A program made the translations under genes and the position numbers. 42,417 nt of DNA, taken from the IMG/VR virus record IMGVR_UViG_3300017737_000017, positions 1 through 42,417 of that record; one strand, written 5' to 3'. Numbering within the stretch: the first letter of the stretch is position 1; every line of letters starts with the position of its first letter. Below the pieces are notes generated by a model. It was not told the DNA's origin. It saw nothing but the letters and a program-made list of their open reading frames with translations, and did not search any database. This DNA comes from a virus. Shown in pieces: positions 35,351 to 41,110 of this stretch.

Positions 35351-36392
35351 AATACTAATATTATTTTTAGTGCTATCAATTAGTACTAAAGCACAAACAA
35401 ATTTTGACGAGTTTTGTAAAAAGACTTTTAAATTTTCAACATTTTATATTGCTGCTAACGGAGGTACTTCTGTTTCAGATGTAGATGTTTTCTCCGTAGA
35501 GAATGGTCTTGAAACTTCTATAGTAAAAACACCTTACGACTACAACTTAGCTATGGGTATACGTAAGATAGCTAGGTTTGGTTATGAAAACAAGGCAAAC
35601 ACTTTTTATGACGGCACAGAGGAGTCTTGGTCTGACGGCGCTAATATAGGTAAAGTGCCTGGTTTAGAGTTTTTATTTGAGGTTGATTACACTAGACAAC
35701 AAGGGGATACGTATCTAGATCAGCATCATTTCCTGAGATACGTGGGTGATAACTATATTATAAAAGGAGAGTACCTTGAAGACGGTTTTGCTGATATAAA
35801 ATACTTTGAAACGTCTGAGAGATACAGGTATAAAATTGGTAAAAAATTCTCTTTGAACTTGGGTTTAGCTCAAAGGTTGTCAGAACCGTATGGTTACGAT
35901 CCATTAGAGCAATGGGTTTTAAGCAACGGAGATATACACTATACATATCTAGCGCTACAAGAAGGATATAACGTTGATGTTTACAACGGTGAATATTTTG
36001 ATCCTTCAGGAAATTTAGTAGCTACAAGTAAAGAAGTTTGGGAATCTGTGATTATACCTAAAGCTCTGTCAGATTACTCTGAAAGAAAAAGAAACGAGCT
36101 AGAAAACAAGATGCTACAATCGCTTGTTGTAGGCTTTGATTTTTATCATTATAAAAAAGATTTTTGGTTTCACGCGTGGGCAAGCTTAATGCCTTACCAT
36201 TATGATGATGGAGGTAGTTATACTTATCACAAGTACAATAACAACGAGCAGTGGTATGACTACTCTGGTGGAACTATATTCGGCTACAAATATAATAAAC
36301 ATTTAGGTACTTTTGTTGAAGGTAAATACAATAAGTATTGGAACAGAGAGTGGTATGATTTTAAATTAGGAATAAATTACGTAATATTTTAA
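35337..36392 (+). CDS. Secreted probable outer-membrane beta-barrel protein
   Basis: The product is 351 aa from the ATG at 35337 (355 aa from the alternative start 35325). I prefer 35337 because it gives a classic Sec signal peptide, MRISKILILFLVLSISTKAQ, cleaved near KAQ as in Flavobacteria. The mature part is rich in aromatic residues and alternating strands (KFSLNLGLAQRLSEPYGY, FWFHAWASLMPYHY) and ends LGINYVIF, a terminal Phe as in outer-membrane barrels. It begins inside the 3' end of the giant gene (14-nt overlap). Family not recognised. It could act in superinfection exclusion, as a receptor-like decoy, or in outer-membrane disruption during lysis; none of these is shown by the sequence. 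Confidence 0.7.
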   Translation: MRISKILILFLVLSISTKAQTNFDEFCKKTFKFSTFYIAANGGTSVSDVDVFSVENGLETSIVKTPYDYNLAMGIRKIARFGYENKANTFYDGTEESWSDGANIGKVPGLEFLFEVDYTRQQGDTYLDQHHFLRYVGDNYIIKGEYLEDGFADIKYFETSERYRYKIGKKFSLNLGLAQRLSEPYGYDPLEQWVLSNGDIHYTYLALQEGYNVDVYNGEYFDPSGNLVATSKEVWESVIIPKALSDYSERKRNELENKMLQSLVVGFDFYHYKKDFWFHAWASLMPYHYDDGGSYTYHKYNNNEQWYDYSGGTIFGYKYNKHLGTFVEGKYNKYWNREWYDFKLGINYVIF

Positions 36393-36394
36393 AA

Positions 36395-36670
36395 ATGGCA
36401 AAAGAACTAAACGAAGACACAGGTTTTAACGTAAGCATTAAAACATTAATAGGTATAGGGGCTGCTATATCTACAATTATAGGTATGTGGTTTGCTTTAC
36501 AGGCAGACATTGCAGACGCTAAAGAGCTACCAAAACCAGAAGTTGGTAGAATGGAGTTTCAAATGAAAGACGAAAATATTCGACAAAGTATTATGAATAC
36601 AGAGAAAAACGTTGAGAAACTTGAAGAGCGAATGATAAGAATGGAAGACAAAATAGATCGACTAAGATAA
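36395..36670 (+). CDS. Membrane-anchored coiled-coil protein
   Basis: This is a 91-aa protein with one membrane segment, IKTLIGIGAAISTIIGMWFA at about residues 15-34. A periplasm- or cytoplasm-facing helical tail with heptads follows (ENIRQSIMNTEKNVEKLEER, MEDKIDRL). A single N-terminal anchor plus coiled coil is the layout of inner-membrane spanins and of XhlA-type lysis proteins, and it lies between two exported proteins. There is no signal-peptidase site, so it should stay in the inner membrane. It could bridge to an outer-membrane partner (a spanin-like pair with the barrel protein upstream), but this is speculation. It starts 2 nt after the barrel stop. Confidence 0.65.
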   Translation: MAKELNEDTGFNVSIKTLIGIGAAISTIIGMWFALQADIADAKELPKPEVGRMEFQMKDENIRQSIMNTEKNVEKLEERMIRMEDKIDRLR

Positions 36671-36676
36671 AATCAA

Positions 36677-37000
36677 ATGAAAAAATTAATTTTAATAACG
36701 ACTGTACTTTGTAGTAACATGGCTTTTGGGCAAATGAAAGCCGTTCACTTTAACGCTGATTGGAACACTGATAACGGTGTTGAGTGGTTTGAAAAACTTT
36801 CAGATGTAAAGAAAGAGCACATGGACATCGGACATGGCGACTGTCAATCTAAATATAAAATAGCTATCGTACCAACAATACTTATTTTTAAAGATGGCGA
36901 GGAGGTTGCTAGATTTCAAGCCGATCTTAGCTTTAAAATGTTAGCTACAAGAAAAGAAATACAAGCAGAAATAGATAACCAATTAATGAGCGATTTTTAA
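36677..37000 (+). CDS. Periplasmic thioredoxin-fold protein lacking the CxxC site
   Basis: This is a 107-aa protein with a signal peptide (MKKLILITTVLCSNMAFGQ, residues 1-19) followed by a short thioredoxin fold. The strand KAVHFNADWN (21-30) sits where thioredoxins have FWAxWCxxC, but here both catalytic cysteines are replaced (N-T-D-N). The second half keeps the cis-proline signature IVPTILIFKDGEEVARF, with P66. The only cysteine in the mature part is C56. It is therefore predicted to be periplasmic and redox-inactive, perhaps a binding or chaperone version. It lies 6 nt after the membrane coiled-coil gene and abuts the adhesin gene at 37001. Confidence 0.75.
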   Translation: MKKLILITTVLCSNMAFGQMKAVHFNADWNTDNGVEWFEKLSDVKKEHMDIGHGDCQSKYKIAIVPTILIFKDGEEVARFQADLSFKMLATRKEIQAEIDNQLMSDF

Positions 37001-38893
37001 ATGAAAAAGATATTACTTTTAACAATTTTACCTTTTTTAATGTTTGCACAGGGACCTGGTCCTTGTGTTCCTATATTAATAAACATAAACTTAGATCAAT
37101 ACCCTAGCGAGACTAATTGGGATATCAAAGATAATTATGGTTCTATTGTTTTGTCCGGTGGGCCTTACGATAGTGTACCAAGCTATCAGCCTCAAATGAT
37201 AATGAACTGCTTGCCAGTAGGTCAGTTTACATTTACTATATATGATCAGTATGGTGATGGCTTACAAGGCTCGCTTTGGGGAGGTAACGACGGATCGTAC
37301 TACGTGATTCAGTGTGGAGATACCTTGGTTTACGGTAACGTACCAGACTTTGGGACAGATTCCACTCACATGTTAATGTCTGACACGTGTATTCCACCTC
37401 CACCAATTCCAGGCTGTATGGACGAAGATTATTTAGAGTTCGACCCAGCAGCCACAGTAGATAATGGTAGTTGTTTTACCTTAAAAATATACGGGTGTAC
37501 AGATAGTACAATGTTTAATTATGATTCTCTTGCCAACCACTTAGATTTTGTTGATCAATGCGATTACACTTTAATATTAAAAGATTTGCTAGGCAATGCT
37601 TGGATCGGTTCATATTTAGAGATAAGACAAGGAGACACAGCTTATCAGTTTCAAATGGATTCACTTGGTCCAGAGCAACATTTTGATATAGTGCTAGACG
37701 CTCCAGAGCCTTTTGAAGTAGAATTTTTTGTTGTACAACAGGCTAGCGGAACTACGATAGAGTGTGGTTTTGAAATAATAAACCCAATAGGAAACACAAT
37801 TATAGATATACCACCAACTCAACTAGATGCCTTTGTTGTTTATCCTGGTTTTGCTTATTGTGGTGATGGTTGCGAGTCTTATATATTAGGTTGTTTAGAC
37901 ACAGCTGCTGTGAACTGGAATTTTTATGCCAACACCTCTGATAGCTCTTGCTACTACCTACCCGGTTGCACTAGCCCAGCGTATTTAGATTATCACGTAG
38001 ATACTACAAATAATATTTTTAGAGATTACCATGTTCAGGATAGTTGCTTAGTTTTAGCAATGTTTGGCTGTATGGATAGTTTAGCTTTTAACTATGATAG
38101 TTTGGCTAATGTAGATAACGGTGGTTGTTTACCTGTTGTTACGGGTTGTATGGATGCTTTTGCTTTTAATTACAATTCTAACGCAAACACTCCCGATACT
38201 TGTATACAAATAATATATGGCTGTATGAGTAGTATAGCTTTTAACTACGACTCTCTAGCTAACACAGATGATGGTAGTTGTATTGAATTTATATACGGTT
38301 GTACTGACTCAACAATGTTTAATTTTAACCCTCTTGCTAATGCTGACGATAGTGGCTGTACTCCTTTTATACTTGGCTGCACGGATCCTTCTATGTTCAA
38401 CTATGATGTTTTGGCGAACACTGAAGATTTTAGTTGTATTCCTTTTTTATATGGATGTATGGATTCCAATGCACTTAATTATGACTCGACTGCAAACACA
38501 GATAATGAAAGTTGCATTGAAATTGTGGTTGGCTGTATGGACCAATCTGCTTACAATTATAATAGTTATGCTAATTTTGACGATAGCTTTTCTTGTCTTT
38601 TCGATGCTAATTGTATTTCTGGTCCTGGAAACCCCTACTGGCTCAATGATGATTGTTATGCGTGGGTAATAGATGTAGATGAGTATTGTTGTGATGTTGA
38701 GTGGGACGAGATATGCCAACTTACTTACAATTACTGTGATAGCACTTATGTTGGTCCCTTACCTAAAAGATTTATAAACAAAAAATTAATATCAATTACA
38801 GATATACTAGGTAGACCTTCTAATATTATTAAGAACAAATTGTTGTTCTACCTATATGACGATGGAACTGTTGAAAGAAAAATAAAATTATGA
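37001..38893 (+). CDS. Secreted cysteine-rich repeat adhesin with T9SS-like C-terminal domain
   Basis: This 630-aa protein has a signal peptide MKKILLLTILPFLMFAQ (1-17) and a first beta domain at about 18-132 (FTIYDQYGDGLQG core, as in Bacteroidetes surface proteins). It carries 11 copies of a G-C-M/T-D-x-x-A-x-N-Y-D-x-x-A-N-x-D-x-x-x-C unit; seven are consecutive at residues 356-535 with a ~26-aa period. A YCCDVEWDEIC module lies near 562. The last ~44 residues (KLISITDILGR, then LLFYLYDDGTVERKIKL) match the style of type IX secretion sorting domains. The protein should leave the cell through Sec and T9SS and be displayed or released. It overlaps the next gene by 4 nt (ATGA). This is unusual cargo for a phage. 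Confidence 0.8.
   Translation: MKKILLLTILPFLMFAQGPGPCVPILININLDQYPSETNWDIKDNYGSIVLSGGPYDSVPSYQPQMIMNCLPVGQFTFTIYDQYGDGLQGSLWGGNDGSYYVIQCGDTLVYGNVPDFGTDSTHMLMSDTCIPPPPIPGCMDEDYLEFDPAATVDNGSCFTLKIYGCTDSTMFNYDSLANHLDFVDQCDYTLILKDLLGNAWIGSYLEIRQGDTAYQFQMDSLGPEQHFDIVLDAPEPFEVEFFVVQQASGTTIECGFEIINPIGNTIIDIPPTQLDAFVVYPGFAYCGDGCESYILGCLDTAAVNWNFYANTSDSSCYYLPGCTSPAYLDYHVDTTNNIFRDYHVQDSCLVLAMFGCMDSLAFNYDSLANVDNGGCLPVVTGCMDAFAFNYNSNANTPDTCIQIIYGCMSSIAFNYDSLANTDDGSCIEFIYGCTDSTMFNFNPLANADDSGCTPFILGCTDPSMFNYDVLANTEDFSCIPFLYGCMDSNALNYDSTANTDNESCIEIVVGCMDQSAYNYNSYANFDDSFSCLFDANCISGPGNPYWLNDDCYAWVIDVDEYCCDVEWDEICQLTYNYCDSTYVGPLPKRFINKKLISITDILGRPSNIIKNKLLFYLYDDGTVERKIKL
38066..38596 (+). repeat. Seven tandem Cys-rich repeat units inside the adhesin gene
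   Basis: Seven consecutive units, each starting with a G-C-M/T codon triplet and ending in a Cys, recur every ~78 bp (25-27 codons). They are diverged at nucleotide level but share G-C at the start, N-Y/N-F in the middle, A-N and the final C. Four more diverged units lie upstream in the same gene (from about 37412). Paired Cys in each unit suggests a disulfide-stabilised rod after export. Confidence 0.8.
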
Positions 38894-39459
38894 AGTGGAT
38901 AGGTCAACACATATTTGATTTTATAAGTAGATTTAGAAATGATGTATACTTAGAAGATTTACCTGTTACTACAGAGTCAAACATGGTTGTTGTTGCGTCA
39001 AACGGTAAGATTTCTAAAAGATCCACTAGTACACTATCCACTGGATCTACACTCCAGACTAAAACAGAGATAACTCAAGCACAGCTTAATTCTATGCATA
39101 CCACTGGTATTGTTATAGCAACTGCGCCTGGAGCAAACAAGGTTATAATACCTACTAGTTGTGTTCTATTTGTAGATAGAGCTTCCGCTCAATTAAATTC
39201 TTCTGCTGATTTTAATTTAAGCTACGCTAATGTTATGCCAGCGGTATACGCAACCTCATCTATAGGCCACGTCAGAAGGTTTATGGGTGGTATAACTACA
39301 GATGCTGTTCTAAGCGCAAGTTTACCTTATAAGATATCTCATTCTCTAACATCCATAGCAAACCAGGGTGTTCACGCAAATTTTGACGCAGCAATCACAT
39401 CAAATAGTTGTAATAGTGTTGCTGTGCACTTTAGTTACGTAATAATAGATATAACATAA
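38890..39459 (+). CDS. Tail-fibre/spike-like protein
   Basis: This is a 189-aa protein that starts MKWIGQHIFDFISRFRNDVY, a head I recall from putative tail-fibre proteins of many uncultivated marine phages. It is followed by a hinge (LEDLPVTTESNMVVVASNGKI) resembling the opening of phage spike or fibre domains, and by a beta-rich C-terminal domain (KVIIPTSCVLFVDRASAQL). It is coupled to the adhesin gene by an ATGA overlap. No catalytic residues are recognised. It probably forms part of the adsorption apparatus; function is inferred from the head motif and composition. Confidence 0.65.
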   Translation: MKWIGQHIFDFISRFRNDVYLEDLPVTTESNMVVVASNGKISKRSTSTLSTGSTLQTKTEITQAQLNSMHTTGIVIATAPGANKVIIPTSCVLFVDRASAQLNSSADFNLSYANVMPAVYATSSIGHVRRFMGGITTDAVLSASLPYKISHSLTSIANQGVHANFDAAITSNSCNSVAVHFSYVIIDIT

Positions 39460-39460
39460 T

Positions 39461-39955
39461 ATGGCATTAGACTCAAAAAAACACGAACCATTTTTTTCAA
39501 CAACTGGATCAGGAGCTGACAAGATAACAGCTGAGAAGCTAGTTAACATTAAAAACTATTGGGATCAAGAAAAATCAGAGGGATGCTCTAAATATGTAGA
39601 TGACCCTGTTATGGCGCCTATTCTTTACCAGCTGCAAAAAATGCAAGACGAAATAGATTATCTAAGAACTGAAATAAGCACCAACAAAGACGCTAAAAAC
39701 ACGTTAGCTCTAGGAACAACATCAACAACAGCATTGAGAGGTGACACTACCACTATAACAACGTCACAATCATCAGCTATAACAGCTAACACAGCTAAGA
39801 TTACTTTTCCAGTAACAACAGCTGCAAACAACGCATTAAGTTTTAGTATTAATGGTAATAAATTAACAATAACAAATACTGTTACACAGTTAGGTAGGCC
39901 TGGGCAACCAACACCAAAACCACAAATATTGACAACAACACTTAATTTAAAATAA
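39461..39955 (+). CDS. Probable tail-appendage protein
   Basis: This is a 164-aa protein. Residues about 40-75 include a short coiled coil (ILYQLQKMQDEIDYLRTEIS), typical of trimeric fibre shafts. The C-terminal half is Thr/Ala/Asn-rich and beta-like (TITTSQSSAITANTAKITF, then LSFSINGNKLTITNTV), ending in a Pro-rich loop. It starts one base after the preceding stop. No known domain is identified. A trimeric appendage or fibre-associated subunit is a reasonable inference from the coiled coil followed by strands and from its neighbours. Confidence 0.6.
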   Translation: MALDSKKHEPFFSTTGSGADKITAEKLVNIKNYWDQEKSEGCSKYVDDPVMAPILYQLQKMQDEIDYLRTEISTNKDAKNTLALGTTSTTALRGDTTTITTSQSSAITANTAKITFPVTTAANNALSFSINGNKLTITNTVTQLGRPGQPTPKPQILTTTLNLK

Positions 39956-39956
39956 A

Positions 39957-40280
39957 ATGGCAATAAAAAGAGGAATAATAACTACAGACACCACAACTAC
40001 CGTGGTTCCTCAACGTGCAACCACAACAGAGGCATCTTGGGAAAATAAATATGGAACACATACTAGTTTACACCTTTGTAATGCTGATGATGTTGATGTT
40101 ACTGTTACTGTGGTTTACACATCAGATTCTGTTGATTATATATTAGTAAAAACAATTATACCACCATCAGCGACGCTAGTTTTAACAGATGGTTTAGATT
40201 TTGACAACTCTGTTTATGCTTTAAAAATAATAACAGACGCTGTTAGTGGAACACCAATTTTACATTATTCTTTAAATTAA
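39957..40280 (+). CDS. Small beta-sandwich virion-like protein
   Basis: This is a 107-aa protein of alternating strands: VDVTVTVVYTSDSVDYILVK, then TIIPPSATLVLTDGLDFD, ending YALKIITDAVSGTPILHYSL. This suits a compact beta-sandwich of the kind found in small tail or decoration proteins that normalise or cap fibres. It starts one base after the upstream stop. No signal peptide. Family not recognised. Confidence 0.6.
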   Translation: MAIKRGIITTDTTTTVVPQRATTTEASWENKYGTHTSLHLCNADDVDVTVTVVYTSDSVDYILVKTIIPPSATLVLTDGLDFDNSVYALKIITDAVSGTPILHYSLN

Positions 40281-40285
40281 AAAAC

Positions 40286-40741
40286 ATGATAAGCAAACAC
40301 ATAAGCGACAAAGAAGGTGTTTACAGCAATACCGCTATTAGAAGAGGTATAGACAATACACCTACAGATGATCACCTACACTTTATGCAAATAATTGCTA
40401 ACGAAATATTTGAACCACTTAGAGAGTATGTTGGTGGACCAATAAAAATTAATAGCTTTTATAGATCGCCAGAGCTTAATACCGCTATTGGTGGCTCTAA
40501 AACCTCACAACACTGTAAAGGTCAAGCAATGGATATAGACGATACCTTCGGTCACATGACTAATGCTCAGATGTACGAGTGGATTAAAGACAACTTAGAT
40601 TTTGATCAAATGATTTGGGAGTTTGGTAATGATAGCAACCCTAATTGGGTTCACATTAGTTATGTTTCTGCTGAAAAAAACAGAAACAGATGTTTAAAGG
40701 CATACAAAGAAAACGGTAAAACAAAATACAAAGTAATTTAG
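40286..40741 (+). CDS. Endolysin, M15-type zinc peptidase
   Basis: This 151-aa protein has the peptidase M15_3-type metal site: S-Q-H76-C-K-G-Q-A-M-D83-I-D, and W121-V-H123 near the C-terminus. H76, D83 and H123 are the probable zinc ligands. The SFYRSPELN stretch (about 53-61) is a typical substrate-binding segment of these enzymes, which cut peptidoglycan cross-bridge or stem peptides. There is no signal peptide, so it needs the holin at 733 to reach the cell wall. It is the last sizeable gene of the plus-strand block. A virion-associated role (tail peptidase) is possible but less likely given its small size and lack of extra domains. Confidence 0.85.
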   Translation: MISKHISDKEGVYSNTAIRRGIDNTPTDDHLHFMQIIANEIFEPLREYVGGPIKINSFYRSPELNTAIGGSKTSQHCKGQAMDIDDTFGHMTNAQMYEWIKDNLDFDQMIWEFGNDSNPNWVHISYVSAEKNRNRCLKAYKENGKTKYKVI

Positions 40742-40781
40742 TGATTTCTTAACATAGTAACTATTAATACATTATAGTGGC

Positions 40782-40797
40782 GAGTGATTATACACTC
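40782..40797 (+). promoter_or_regulatory. Small hairpin directly before a 25-aa gene
   Basis: GAGTG-ATTATA-CACTC forms a perfect 5-bp stem with a 6-nt loop and ends at the base before ATG 40798. The 8-mer GTRAYTAT, present in the elements at 3499 and 22721, also occurs at 40757-40764 and 40784-40791 in this gap. It may control translation or transcription of the small gene; the stem is short and the inference weak. Confidence 0.3.
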
Positions 40798-40875
40798 ATG
40801 GAAACAAGAAAAATAGACATAAGCCCTATTATATATATAGTACTAATGATTACTATATTTTTATTGTCGGTATAA
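40798..40875 (+). CDS. 25-aa single-pass membrane peptide
   Basis: The frame starting ATG 40798 reads M-E-T-R-K-I-D-I-S-P followed by a hydrophobic run (IIYIVLMITIFLLSV) and a TAA stop just before the terminator hairpin. A charged N-terminus plus a terminal membrane helix is typical of tiny phage membrane peptides (lysis regulators, antiholins). An in-frame GTG at 40777 would add seven residues. It follows the endolysin gene, which favours a lysis-related role by position. The short length makes chance possible, but the intact hydrophobic run ending next to a terminator supports it. Confidence 0.5.
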   Translation: METRKIDISPIIYIVLMITIFLLSV

Positions 40876-40877
40876 AA

Positions 40878-40901
40878 AAAGGGAGCCGTTAAGCTCCCTT
40901 T
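40878..40901. terminator. Bidirectional rho-independent terminator between convergent units
   Basis: AAAGGGAGC and GCTCCCTTT form a perfect 9-bp stem around the loop CGTTAA. On the minus strand it is followed by a run of seven T (complement of 40874-40880); on the plus strand by TTTATT. It lies between the plus-strand late operon, ending with the 25-aa gene, and the minus-strand Hc1/RNR genes, and so can end both. Confidence 0.88.
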
Positions 40902-40907
40902 ATTAAT

Positions 40908-41096
40908 TTAAAACTGTGCGTTCTTTTGATCTTGAACTTCAACCCTAATATCTTGGGCCATCTTTTTAACCATTTGCATAGCTTTTCTAACCCGTGTTCC
41001 TGCTGAGTTATTTCCTTCTATAAATTTAGTTACATCAGATTGACAATCATTAATTACATTTTGTAATTCATCGAACTCGTTATTTAATTTATTCAT
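40908..41096 (-). CDS. Hc1/H1-like histone family protein
   Basis: This is a 62-aa helical protein. Residues 29-51 contain N-N-S-A-G-T-R-V-R-K-A-M-Q followed by a lysine/glutamine-rich helix (VKKMAQDIRVEVQDQ). The G-N-x-x-A-G-T-R-x-R-K-A pattern is that of the Hc1 / bacterial histone H1-like family that is common in Bacteroidetes, small proteins believed to bind and compact DNA. Here the N-terminal half (residues 1-28) is less basic than in bacterial homologues. It lies 14 nt downstream of the ribonucleotide reductase gene on the same strand, so it probably shares its transcript, and it ends just before the bidirectional terminator. Confidence 0.75.
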   Translation of the reverse strand: MNKLNNEFDELQNVINDCQSDVTKFIEGNNSAGTRVRKAMQMVKKMAQDIRVEVQDQKNAQF

Positions 41097-41110
41097 TTTA
41101 TTTAATTTGA

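Noticed and set aside
38268-38669. 133-aa plus-strand frame in the repeat region
   Set aside because: It is a second frame through the Cys-rich repeats of the adhesin; the hydrophobic run is an artefact of reading GAT/AAT-rich codons out of frame.
40782-40797. TATAAT on the minus strand inside the hairpin, as a minus-strand promoter
   Set aside because: A promoter there would read leftwards into the endolysin gene antisense; no -35 partner is visible and a TATAAT is expected often in AT-rich sequence.
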